Of a stretch of DNA of 64,000 bases, positions 48,978 through 60,415 are shown piece by piece (position 1 is the first letter of the stretch; every line of letters starts with the position of its first letter). Source of the stretch: Stichopus chloronotus (taxonomy: Eukaryota; Echinodermata; Holothuroidea; Aspidochirotida; Stichopodidae); the NCBI GenBank assembly GCA_021234535.1, contig CM037838.1:11057929-11121928 (forward strand), in the 5' to 3' direction. Under the pieces are notes generated by a model, which did no database searches, was not told the DNA's origin, and saw only the letters and a program-made list of their open reading frames with translations. The translations under genes were made by a program, and so were the position numbers.

Positions 48978-49577
48978 TCACCATATAACAGTGCGATAGT
49001 GATCACATGACAAGATGCAATGAAAAACCGGGAAAAACGCGGGAAACAAAAGAATTGACTGAGTAATACAAGAATAACATGACACATTATTGCACAATCC
49101 ACCATTTTTATTTGAGTGAATAAATTTCAACATTTTATATTTCGGCTCAGGAATGTCCTCTGAGGATGGGTGGTGGACCATTGAAGTCCATTTTGTAAGC
49201 TTAAAACATATACTGCAGTAAGTTTTGAAATCTCTGACGTCAGTTGTAGACTTTAATTCATAATAGTTGATTGCAGGTAATTGCTGCACTGAGCTATTGA
49301 TGAGCACACTTACTGCATACAGCCCTACTGTACAAGGAATCATCGTCGAAGATATTGCTACAAATATTAATGAAGCGAGTGAAGTATATACTGTACAATA
49401 ACAGCCACTGCACTTTTTACACAGAAATGCATTCCAGTTAAATACATCACTACAGTACCAACATACAGTAATAGACAAACTCATTGTTGGCATACTTGAT
49501 CTAGCTGGGTCAGCAGAGCTAACTAGAGTACATACTGTACAATGTTGATGTGTTTTTGGTTCATAAATTGTTTTCAT
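48978..49577 (-). other. Long unassigned open frame inside the heptamer-rich region
   Basis: A 199-codon uninterrupted minus-strand frame, long for such AT-rich sequence. It is rich in Cys, Tyr, Thr and Val (for example CTVCTL, ITVCWYC, CYCTVYTS). These residues largely come from the tacagta/tactgta motif read in this frame. It has some hydrophobic stretches but no recognisable domain. It is probably a by-product of the repeated motif avoiding stops, though a lineage-specific gene cannot be excluded. Confidence 0.2.
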
Positions 49578-49688
49578 TCTGTAAGCAAAATCTGCTGTAA
49601 TAAAATTTGCTAACTACTGTAAAATTGGCCACCATACTGTGTAAGTGATATAGGAAGCATGCATAATATTGGCTCACCAAAATATGAT

Positions 49689-49753
49689 TGTGCGACTGAA
49701 GCTATACTCTAGTTCAGATGTTGTTTTTTCTTTTCTCAAACTTCAGTCGCACA
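49689..49753. repeat. 13-bp perfect inverted repeat
   Basis: tgtgcgactgaag at 49689-49701 is perfectly complementary to cttcagtcgcaca at 49741-49753, with a 39-base T-rich loop. It may be a hairpin or a small foldback, and no further arms are visible. Confidence 0.6.
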
Positions 49754-51450
49754 TCCCTGAAAAGGAAATGAATTCTCCAAAGAAGGCACTGAGCCAATGC
49801 ACCAAACTTACTTACATTTAATAACAGTTGAAGGGCTAACAAGATTTTAACTACTGTACAGTATAAGCTCTAATGGTTATAACAATCTGTAGCTGCATAC
49901 AGGCTAACAGTGTACATGTAAGTCCCGCAATACACATTCCTACATACAGTACTGTACGTATCCAACATAATTTGAATCAGCATTAATTAATTTATGTACA
50001 AAACTGCTTAGGTACAGTAGGAGAATGTGAATATGTGGTGCCCTCACTGCAAACAACCTTGGGACAATGCATCAAATGAAGAGGACTTTGTATGAGGGTA
50101 ACAGTCATGGAACACCAGAATAAATCAGTTGCATATTTTGACTGGAGTCTGTTTTTCATGAAAGTGGGATGAGTTCAGGGGAGGGTATTAAGGGTTTTCA
50201 CTTAATCAAGAATCCACTAGCCTCATGGTCATGAGGGTATGATGATCAATGAAAGTACCAAATGCTGCAAATGAGCTGTCAGGTCAGTATTTCCTTATTC
50301 TTGATGAGATTGCATTGCATGAGAATTTTTTTGAAAGTTTGTATTACTGTACTATATGTGGATGTACAGTGTGCTGTGGACAGTATTAACAAAAGAGATG
50401 AACTTACTGTACAGAGTCTGAAGCTCTGAAATTCCTTTGGAATTTGCACTCAAAACTATTGCAGATAAAAGTAACATCAACAGAATTGGTCAATGATGGT
50501 TATGCTCAGGACTTTAAAAGAATTGTACAGCATGCATTTCAACACAATCAAGCAGTACAAAGAACTGCACTCTACTAGCCTTCCCAGCAGGTGTTGTTAT
50601 GTACCATTTTTAATGTACAGTACATACCAAAACATCTTGATATAGTGTCTACTGTAAGTCTACATTTTCATCTTTTAATTTTTTGTTTGGTCGTTTTTTT
50701 TTCTCCTCAAGTCAATCTGTCAAAGTTGTAGACATTCTGTGAAAGGAACAACTGTGAAAACCTGTGGAAGAAATACGAGCAGTTACAGTAAACCTGTGAA
50801 GAGGTAAGAAGAGGATTCGCACCATGGATATCAGGATAACAGTCGCATCATATGTAATGTTATACATGTTGATCAATACCCTCTGCCGTACTCAGAGGTC
50901 ATACAAAGGTCAGTTTCTGGTGTTTACCAGAGTTTATTAACTTTTTCTTTATTCCCTTCCATCAGTCAGTATAGATAAAGAAACACATTGCAGAAGAAAT
51001 GGAAATTGCAAGCACTGTTACTTGGAAAGATCTTTCAACATTACAGTGTATGATTGGTCAATTTATGAGTAGCAACGATTTGCATACAATGATGTACAGT
51101 ATATGCTTATGTAATTCTGATTGGATGATGTAGACCTCATGACTTTCTAACCCCAGAAACATTGACAAACCACCAGGCATGCAGACTGGTAGTTTTGCTC
51201 TCGAACCATAAACACCTCTCTTTGTAACAATGTAGGCCTGTGTCAGAAAATACAACCTGGTTACTTTCCAACTTTGTTGCACGAAAATTGGGGATTCCAG
51301 TTCCATGTTTATTGCTGATAGTGTACTGTTGTCTATCGTGTGCGTGTGTTCATGGATTCTAAATTCCCTGTAACTTAGTGTAGGACTAGGAAGAGTAACG
51401 TTACCCAAGGTACACTTAGAGAATACGATTATTCTTTTGATTCTACAGTA

Positions 51451-54400
51451 TTTCAGGCATCACCGTTCACGACCGGTCTCACGGTATGCCTATGTGCCGT
51501 AAGTTAATTACTACTTACGCGTACAATACGTTAGCCTATCCCCAAAATCAAGATCGAGGAAGCCTAGGCCTGGTGTTAACTGTTACCATAGACTGGCATA
51601 GTATACCTTAATATCGCTGGTAGCCCTTCCGCGATGTTGAACTCGGTGTTTACGTACGTCCAGCTCCAACGATTCTTTGAATCATGTTCATGATTTCGAC
51701 GTCATTTTCGATTTGCAAGGAACCTACATCGTGTATTGTAATATACCAATACCAATCCATAGAAATAGCTGGTAAAATGTATTTCTAGATTACTGACTAT
51801 TCAGTTAGGTGATGATTTTTAGCATGGCAACCATCCGTTTTCTGCCAACGTATACGCGACGAGGTAGCACTCTCCTGTTACTTGCCTCAACTTTGGTGGA
51901 GGGTAGCTTGTGTCACCTTGTGGCGCCTATCCTTGCTTACACAATACTCCTGAAACCTGAGCTGACCACACACAGATTATAGATTTGCGTGATATATATA
52001 CACCCGATATAGATTATCTACCCTGGCATGGACTCGTGATACAATGACAAGGCCCTGCGTGTATAATATTGGTATTTCTCTACGGAATGTTACAATTTAT
52101 AGCCGTCTTAAATTGAACACTTCGACGTGTTAGGCTGGGTGAGTAAAATAAGGTATGACATTTGACATAATGCGCAGCAAGAAGTGGCGTAACATTTCCC
52201 AAAGGCAGGCAAACGTGGTGTTCCACGGCACATGAAAATCAGTCACTGGAAGTATAATTTGAAAATAAAAGGAAGATGTCTATGCATTGTTGTTTTTTGG
52301 TGGAATTTTTCTTTTTTTTAATTTGCAACGAACTTGGAGGTTAGTTGGTAACCGTGACTGCTAAATACTTCATGGCGCAAGTTCTCAGTCTAATCCATTC
52401 AGTTGTGAAGAAGAATGAAACCCTAGGAATAACTTCATGAAAGATGAAACAAGTGCTTTTCGAACATCTTCCCGGAGTTTCATTGAAAATTGTTTTTCCC
52501 TTTATTCCCAAGTTGAATACATTTTAAATTCAGAGAAGGGTGTTGCCATGTTTGTCTCTTAAAGAATGTACACATACCGTAAGTAAAAGCACTTTACTGT
52601 ATGACGTCACACTACATGTGGCGGTAGGAAGTGCATGTATTTCTTTGTTCTTTTTTTTAATCGTTAAATGTCCACACTTGTGCACACTTCGTGTTGGATT
52701 ACTCAGATATATCATACAGCAAAATTGTTACTTCTTGATCTGAACCTAATTATGCATATTTGTTCAAAATACTGGGTGATAAATTGTTTGCTTTTCAATA
52801 GCATGGGGGTCAGGTTACGACATCACACTCTCAACATGAGAGAGGCAGCAGACTGGTCGATTTTCCATTCATACTGCATAACCTTGAAAAGTAAGTGGAT
52901 AAAATATGCAAAGGAGTTCACCATGATACACGTTAGTCTCTTATTTGGCCTTAACATTCCATTGTCAAAAAATCTAGACTTTCGCCTTACACTTTATCAA
53001 CTTCAAGTAGACGAGGTCACTTTACACATCGACTCATACGGCATGGAACCACGATAGGCTACATTGGTTGCCTTCATAATCGGTAGTGCGGAATCATGTT
53101 GTGCTCCTTACACACAGCAGGATATTTCTGTATCACGCTTTACAGTTGCATATTTACGATGACGTCAGAAAAGAACAACTCACTCTCCTTCGTTTGCATT
53201 AACATACTCTCCCGTGACAACTTGAAGTGTACCCAAAGTCCCAGAATTACAAGACAATGTATTGTAAAGGTTGGAAAATGAATCCATAGTATTCATTCAA
53301 TTCTAATCCGCCAAAGCTTGCTTTATATTGCTTAGATGTAAAATGTTAAAAGGTATTCACCTAATTTGAAACATGCGATTCAGCTCTGGTGGTGCAGCTC
53401 TGGAATGTCCAATAAAAATAGAAATATGATATCATGTGAATTTAATTTTTTTAAATAGGTTTGTGACACACACTTTTGAAAGTTTTTATTTTAGTTAAAC
53501 TTTACCTAAAGCATGTTTTGTGACATATTGCCTTATTTTATCTATTGGCACTAACGTCCGTGTAGGATTCCAGCTAAGTTTTTATGTCGCTATCTACGTC
53601 TGAACAAAAAGACAAAAAGAAACAAAACAGACAACTACTTACCAGATTCCACACAGTTCACGATTTTGTTTATTAAATGTGTAGAATGAAGTTACTTCCG
53701 GGCAAACTGTCCAACAGGAGTCTGATTCACGTGTTTTGCAAGCAGGGCATGTGTCCCGGGGGGGGGGGGGGGTAATGTTCATCCTTGACTTTTTGGGGTT
53801 GGTCTCTTTTTGGAGAGAATTGTCTTATTCCCCAGTGTAATGTGCTACCAGTGAAACAAACATCTTGGATCACAAAAGATTGTTCAAGTTGTCAGACTGT
53901 ACCTTTAAATAGCGATATCGCCTACGTGCGTACTTCATGGATGTGTTATATACATTCAGAAGCCAAGTCCAAGTTGCGAACTAGGGCGTAAATTGACTAA
54001 ACGATTCCAAGTCTCTTCCTTTAAGTGAATCCTATTCCAAACGTCAGTGTGCGGCTGATATGTGCAACACACAGTGGCTAACAAATGGCTAACAGGCCAT
54101 GTACATGCAAAGGACAATAGTATATGTGTCAGAAACAAAGGAAATGCGTACGTTCTAATGCTGGTACATTTTATCAAAAATCATTGCGGAAATTCCAGGA
54201 GTTTCAATTTCATTGGCAGGGACACACATCCCCCTTCACATCTTTGAGTAGAGGGGCCTCTATGATACACCCAAGCCCCAACTAGTTTATCCCACATTTG
54301 ATATCCTTCAGAGACTAAAACGTGGGGTAACCCACGAACCTATTATACAACTTCACGGGTAATTAAAAATCTGAACGTGACGATAGTCAACAGGATAGAA

Positions 54401-56570
54401 CAAGAGGAGTGGTACTGGAAACAAATACTACTCCAACATAATGTATACATACACTGCTAGTATTTTTGAACCTGAACCAACACCGAGCTTGCCCCTGGAC
54501 CCCACTGGTATCCCTACTGTAGGAGGGGACCCCACCCCGAAATACGATCGTCCCCCCGCCCCTAGAGCGTTCCGGGGCCGGTGCTCATCTTTCATATTTT
54601 TTAATTCAAGTCGACAATAATCTTTCAATATTTTTGTGAACAATGTATTGAACTTGTCATGTGAAAATATATATTTTTTGCTATATAAATGCGAATATCA
54701 TTTCATCATTTGCCCCTTGTTTAGAAATTGGTTGTAAAAGCAACACCATTCCTTACGTAACCGATTTACGTGCAATGACACACACACACACACATCATTC
54801 ATTCGGTTACACATAGTTATGTAACACAGGTAACATCACGATTGTGGGATAGCAATTTTAGTTGTTTGCCACCATTGGGTCCTAAATCTTGAAGTTCAGC
54901 CAACTTAATCGAAATGTCTGATTCTAACCGTAATGCCGACGTCAAACGACCTTTGATTTTCCTTGAAACATTATCTATATTTAGTAAAAGGCACATCTAC
55001 GTAATAGGTTTGAAATTCAACAACTTCTTCAGAATTGCGTTTACGGTTCAACAGTTCTCCATTTGTCATGGATGAAAAATCAAAGGAGAAGTGGTGAAGC
55101 AAGGATGGGGGGCTGCAAATGAAAGAAATTCAACATGATGCTTGACTATATAGGATGAATTTCCTGTATTTGATTTAAGAAGTTAGGATATGAATGAAAA
55201 CCTCCATATGCCTGAAACACAATCTGACTGTAATTTGAAGGATACATTTTAGTCATTACACTTTTCCTGGGCAGTATTCTTCCAAATTTGTCCAATGGAT
55301 TCATATCTCTAAACCTGTGACAAAAAGTCAAATATGCAAACAAAATTTGAACAAAACATCCTCCAATATAAATGACCTACAACATGCAATTTAAATTTAA
55401 TCAAAACTCAAAACAATTTTTCCAAATGATAAACGTGTATTCAAAGTGTAACAAAATAATAAAAATATATAACTGCGAATACAAATAACTTTTTGCGCAT
55501 GAATTAACCCCGTATAAATATTTTGTCAGATGATAACACAACATAAGTCAAGTGCACCGTATTTGAAGTCACGTTTTGAACAATCTTCCAGCCCCCCCCC
55601 CCGCCACCCCCTTTCCCCTATACAACTGAAGTTGTACAGGGGAAGGGGATCGATAGAAACGAACATGACACAACGCCTGAGTTTCGATTGCATCTAACTT
55701 TTTCATATGTCACCATTAAAAGAAAAGTAAGGTATAGCGTATATGGAAAGTCAGATGTAAGCCTATACAGTAATACAGTTCAACCATATGCTCAGTATAT
55801 TGCACACTCTGTAAATTCATCCTATCGAATTGTGCTTAATTAGATGTGTACTTAAGACTGGTACCACTCATAGCTTTGAAATAAACTTACGTGATACAGT
55901 GTGTATGATATATCAGTCGCAAAATATGAGACATTTCAAGTTTCACCGATCGATCCTAAGATCTGCGTTCAGAATCTCCCTCGTAGTCGAAATAAAACAC
56001 AATTTTTAATCGTATAGACCATGGAAGGTAATTGTGACGACTAATGTTCCATATTGAAAGGATTCCAAGATTATGAATATGTATAAGGATATAACTTATA
56101 ATTGTAGGAATGATATCAACACCAGGAAATCAAAAGAATCATGTAGGTGTACCGAAATATATGAATCATTGAGGTTCTCATTAAAAATTCTCTGCTTGAT
56201 ACCTCTCTGAAAACGTCACTCGCAAGTAGAAACGATACATCGGTAGAAAGTGTGTGTGGATGCGTATGTATGTGTGTGTGGGTGTGTGTATGTTTGTGTG
56301 TCTGTATACCGCTTCGGTGTCGTAATCACATTATTCGCTGTGCAAGAGTACAAGTATACCGTAACTACTGTAGTAATGCTGCCAGAGAGTGATCAAGTGA
56401 AAAAGACTGACGTAACATGAGGTAGACAAAAAACGACCAATCGCCTTTAAAATCTCGCTTCACTGTTGTGGCTTCAAAAGATCTGACAATTTCAACTTAA
56501 ATTAAAAATGCGGGATTTCAGTTGAGACATCACTTTGGCAAGTACATGCTTTTTGCTCATGTTTTTTCTT
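51451..56570. other. Intergenic, no recognised gene
   Basis: 51450-52050 is somewhat richer in G+C and has CpGs. It could hold the promoter or first exon of the minus-strand transporter at 46-47 kb (a minus-strand gtaagtag donor-like site lies near 51520), but this is unproven. The frame at 52668-53057 (129 codons) has no domain. G/C-runs occur at about 53759 and 55592, and a GT-rich tract at 56251-56303. Confidence 0.45.
56251..56303. repeat. Degenerate (GT)n microsatellite
   Basis: Runs of tgtgtgtg interrupted by ga, gc and ta, located about 290 bases downstream of the stop codon of the transporter at 56590-57804, so probably close to its 3' end. Confidence 0.85.
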
Positions 56571-56589
56571 TTTATTTCTCACTCTTTGA

Positions 56590-57804
56590 TCAAATCATTT
56601 TCCTTTCGTTTTCGGGTGATTCGGGGAGATGACCGTGGGAGCCGTGAAGAGTTCGCCTCTTAACCTTTTCTCGTCGGGCTATCCACACTTTTTTCAGAGA
56701 CGCCAAAATTGAAGAAATCAAAAGCACGCCCCCACCTATCAATGCAATCATGTCTGGCCTCACGCCGAACAGCGCGAATTCTAATAAATAAGAATATATA
56801 GACTCGTTCGTAAGCATGATCGATACTAACACAGTGTTCTCTATAGAATAACTGTACGTTAGGAAATATTGCGCCAAGCAGTGGATAATACCCATTGATA
56901 TCAAAGTCAGCCTAGCGTTCCCGCAAGGTGGCATAGACCAAGCTCCAATGATGGTGGTAAACAGACCCGTCCCCACGGAACCCAGCACAGCGTAATACCA
57001 AACGATAGCGGCAGGGTTGACGTTCATTTTGCCGAGGTAACTCGTTACGACGTTCCCCGCGGCGAAGGAAACGGATGCGAAGAACGCTATAAAGGCACCG
57101 ACGAATTGCCTGTTGTCAGAACCGTCCTCGTCGGTGTTGGTCCCTCGAAACAAGAAAGGCGGTTGAGCTATGAGCACAATACCGGCGAGGCTCATCAAGA
57201 CCAGAAAACCATCGTAAACTCCGCACGGTTCCTTCATAAAAATCCTGGCGAAGATCCCCACAAAGACAAGCTGGGACATGACGATGGCGGCGGCGTCACC
57301 GATTCTCGTGAAGATGATGCTGTAAAAGAAAGCGTTGTATGCCAACATTCCGAACAACCCGCGCATCAGGTGCAGAAGCAGGACTTTCCTCGATTCCGGG
57401 CGGAAGGAGACGTTGCCGTGCAACATGGCCGGGGTGACGATAATCGCCTGGAAGACGTAACGCGAGAAGGACACTTCCATGACGTGGAGGTCGTCCTCGA
57501 CGTATCTCAAGAGAACGGTTTGAAATGCAAACAGAAAAGTTGAAAATGATGCGAGAAATATCCCTCGGTGGTTGTAAACTAAATGATATAAAGATCTCCA
57601 TGGAGATGATAGTTTATTCTCTTCTCCTCCTACTTCTCCTCCTCCGTCTTCGTTCTCCTGTTCGTTTTTGTCCATCCCCTTTGATGTCACTTTGTCATCG
57701 TTCAGATTTTCGTCGCTGTAACCTTCGACAGATTCATTGTCGGTTCTGCAGTTACTCGCTTTGGGCATGCCCACGTCACGCAATGAATATTCAACATCCG
57801 TCAT
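56590..57804 (-). CDS. SLC35G1-like transporter (DMT superfamily, two EamA domains)
   Basis: An intact single-exon frame of 404 codons, ATG at 57804 to TGA at 56590. A long acidic N-terminus (1-78) with a Gly/Glu-rich stretch (ENEDGGGEVGGEEN, about 51-64) precedes about ten hydrophobic segments: 81-100, 111-128, 140-160, 170-189, 195-212, 233-255, 266-286, 298-317, 323-346 and 351-369. Family motifs are RPESRK (135-140), RIGDAAAI (167-174), FARIFMKE (185-192), QPPFLFRG (214-221), AWSMPPCG (288-295) and LTNES (331-335, in place of RTNE). The tail is basic (REKVKRR) and ends ENERKMI. Its GC content is higher than the surroundings. A 3' splice site (atcatttcag|tg) sits 50 bases before the ATG. 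A possible AATAAA (tttatt at 56571-56576) lies very close to the stop. The substrate is unknown. Confidence 0.92.
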   Translation of the reverse strand: MTDVEYSLRDVGMPKASNCRTDNESVEGYSDENLNDDKVTSKGMDKNEQENEDGGGEVGGEENKLSSPWRSLYHLVYNHRGIFLASFSTFLFAFQTVLLRYVEDDLHVMEVSFSRYVFQAIIVTPAMLHGNVSFRPESRKVLLLHLMRGLFGMLAYNAFFYSIIFTRIGDAAAIVMSQLVFVGIFARIFMKEPCGVYDGFLVLMSLAGIVLIAQPPFLFRGTNTDEDGSDNRQFVGAFIAFFASVSFAAGNVVTSYLGKMNVNPAAIVWYYAVLGSVGTGLFTTIIGAWSMPPCGNARLTLISMGIIHCLAQYFLTYSYSIENTVLVSIMLTNESIYSYLLEFALFGVRPDMIALIGGGVLLISSILASLKKVWIARREKVKRRTLHGSHGHLPESPENERKMI

Positions 57805-57854
57805 GGTTGGTACTTTTCTGCCAAGGTATTGGTGGATCTCCGACTACGTCATCA

Positions 57855-60196
57855 CTGAAATGATAACAACGTGCAAAGACAATTAGTTCACTAACTGACA
57901 AAAAGAGAAAGAAGAAGAAAAACTCCTACCCTATCCACCGCGTCAATGAGCACGGTTTGTTTGAAATATAAAAGTTGACCTTCGAAGCAATCGACGTCAT
58001 GTACCGCTTTACTAATGTAAGTACGACAACGAATGCAGGCAACCGGTTTATGAGTAAATACTCGTCGGTTCTACGGGTGAATATAAAGCAAGCCGAACTT
58101 CAGAAGTTTCCAGTGTTACAAATGTGATAGAATGAGGCTAGTTCATTGCGAATCTGGCAGCAGACGGTACACATACGACGATTTAAGATTAAGACTCCCC
58201 CCTCTAGTAATTCTGACGTGCAGACAGACTGTCGCGGCGATTCTATAACCATCTAACCAAGCTTAAAAGTCACGTGCAGTGTATCACATGTTATGTCTAC
58301 AAGGAGAACAAAGAGAAGGAACATAGATAATTCGAAGGGGGGGGGGGGAGATTAAATGCAACAATGGTAACAATGCCCTTATAAAATGAAGCAAGCAGGA
58401 ACAAAACACTGTGTAACTGAGGAGCGAATTCTCAAAGGACAACATTTGACGGTTAATTATGTAGTGAAGGTCACTCCGGGTCATGACAAACATTAGGTCA
58501 TACTCATGTTCAAAAGAATGTAACAGGTGCTGGCTTCAATTTTCGTCGAGTGGTTTAATTTTCTTTTCCCAGGATAATTCACCGTGAAACATAGAAAGTT
58601 AAAATACACTTAGACAAAGAATGTAGATTTAATCATTTTTCATTCATGCTTGAAAAGCATCCTCAACTTCTAATAGCCCATTACAGTCGGGTGCATTATC
58701 CCATAGATAGTACACGGCCTTAACTAAAATCACCAGTGGATGAATACGATAAAAACGTAGATCGGACTTTTTTTGTCGTCTGCTATCTTACACAAAACAA
58801 TGTTGTGTCGCCTGTTATCTTATACAAAACAATGATGGTACTTTGTCTAACGCGCACGAATATTGTTGGCATGTTGTGATTCGTGTTTGCTCTGTCGAAC
58901 TGTGCCCTCGTGCGTCATTTGCATTAACTCCCCGATCGCGAAATAAGCATTGTTAATGCACGTTCCAACGAACATTATGGCACTCTAGGCTATATGATGC
59001 TTATTTCGCATACAGACGTGGACCAAAACTTTCGTACGGTACAAAAACGTACTTAACCCGATAAATTTATGCCCGTTTGTGTGACAGACACTTGCAGTTA
59101 GGCCTATGGCTTAAACCAAGAGTTGCTCTTTCCGTATAGCAACTTCCTGCGTAGACCAACGTTAGGCAATGACTGACTTAAGGTGTTGCGAGTTCTACAG
59201 TGTAGGCTGGGAAGGCTAACCGGAAGTGAATTAATGTTTCAAAATTGTGTATACAAATATGAACTTTATTTTTGAGTGACCCCCTGAGGATACGATCCTC
59301 AATTAGGGACCCAGTGGATCTTTATCTGGTAAATCCTAGATAAGTATCACCTCCTATATCACCTGCACGTGACTACCAGTGCTGGTATACAGAAAAGCCC
59401 AAGACTTGAGTCACATAGGCTCTACCCTCCCCCCCCCCCCTTGCAGTAAAAGGTCTGTCCAGAGAGGGCGGTATTCTTTTTTCTTCAGAGAGAGCGGTGT
59501 TCTGCTATAGCAAGTGGAGACCCTAGCCTACTATAGGGTTTCGGAAAGTAAGCAGAGCCTCTCTATCTACGGCTCTGATAGCACGTATATGAACCCTACT
59601 AGCAAGTGAATAAATTTCGTATACAGGGACCAGCTGTTAAACTGTACATGTAGCAAACAGTGCATACTGAAAGAAGGAATGACAGCAAACAATTCCTTAT
59701 TTTGCAGAGCATGAATGCATATTATGTAGGCGTCTACGAGTGGCTTATGACCCCTACACTGCGGTCACACTTGTCGCTCCCTCTTATTTGTGTATATGAA
59801 GGACGAATCTTGTTGCCTACCGCTGCGAACTGCATGTACTTGCATTAATTAGAGCCTAACGTTAACCGCGGTTCCATGCTGTTCACAGTAAAACTTAAAT
59901 CCTTTCAACATTTGGATTAATCTTTGTAAGTCATGAAGTCATGAATTCAACTGCTGTGATAACAGAGGGAAAACAACATGTGTGACAACCTATTCATGTG
60001 CGGCAATTGACCCTTGAATGTCGTAAAAATACAACATTCATGTCTAAAGTTAAAGTGATTCCGTGCATTCCCACACAACCTTTAAACATATTAAATTTAA
60101 TGTCCAACGGTTTAAATTACATGTCTATTGCACAGTTCGGGAAGATAAATAGGTTTCACTCGAAAAAAAATTGTGCAATATAATGTCAATACTTAC
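57855..60196. other. Upstream flank of the 57-kb transporter
   Basis: Should contain the 5' exon(s) and promoter of the minus-strand transporter, but no copy of the exon seen at 27985-28240 is recognisable. A 32-bp direct duplication (tgtcg(t/c)ctg(c/t)tatctta followed by acaaaacaatg) lies at about 58772-58836. G/C-runs lie at about 58338 and 59431. No gene is seen. Confidence 0.45.
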
Positions 60197-60415
60197 AACA
60201 TAACGACAAGTGTAAAATACGATAATGTAGCATTCAACTGAACGGTGCGTTTCTTTGAACGAAACAGTGGGATATATACAAGAAATGAATTTTTAGTTAG
60301 TCTGTTAGTCGAAACGCTGATCACTAACGCGGTAATTAGGTCATCAGTTTGCAGAATATAAGTAAATGCAGTCCTTTGTTTCATTTAATTACTGCTATAT
60401 GCATGATACCGATCA
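60197..60415. repeat. Diverged non-coding duplicate, copy 2
   Basis: Partner of 38004-38235 in the same orientation. The best shared block is (c)taacgcggtaattaggtcat here against tgacgcggtaatgaggtgat there. It lies about 2.4 kb upstream of the minus-strand transporter at 57.8 kb. Confidence 0.55.

Larger units (their letters stand above)
47445..51450. other. Region enriched in TACTGTA / TACAGTA heptamers
   Basis: By eye about 27 occurrences of tactgta or its complement tacagta lie in this ~4 kb. Examples are near 48708, 48893, 48946, 49325, 49389, 49451, 49533, 49852, 49943, 50344, 50405, 50619 and 51447. Several are overlapping or doubled (tactgtacagta, tacagtactgta). Random expectation is around one or two. 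Spacing is irregular, so this is not a tandem repeat. Position upstream of the minus-strand transporter at 46-47 kb means it could lie in its 5' intron or regulatory region. Confidence 0.65.

Noticed and set aside
51450..52050. GC-richer stretch as promoter/first exon of the 46-kb transporter
   Set aside because: Only a donor-like gtaagtag site and CpG content support it; no homology to the recognised 5' exon.
52668..53057. 129-codon frame
   Set aside because: No domain or supporting signal; consistent with chance in AT-rich sequence.
57106..57543. 145-codon plus-strand frame
   Set aside because: Antisense shadow of the transporter at 56590-57804.
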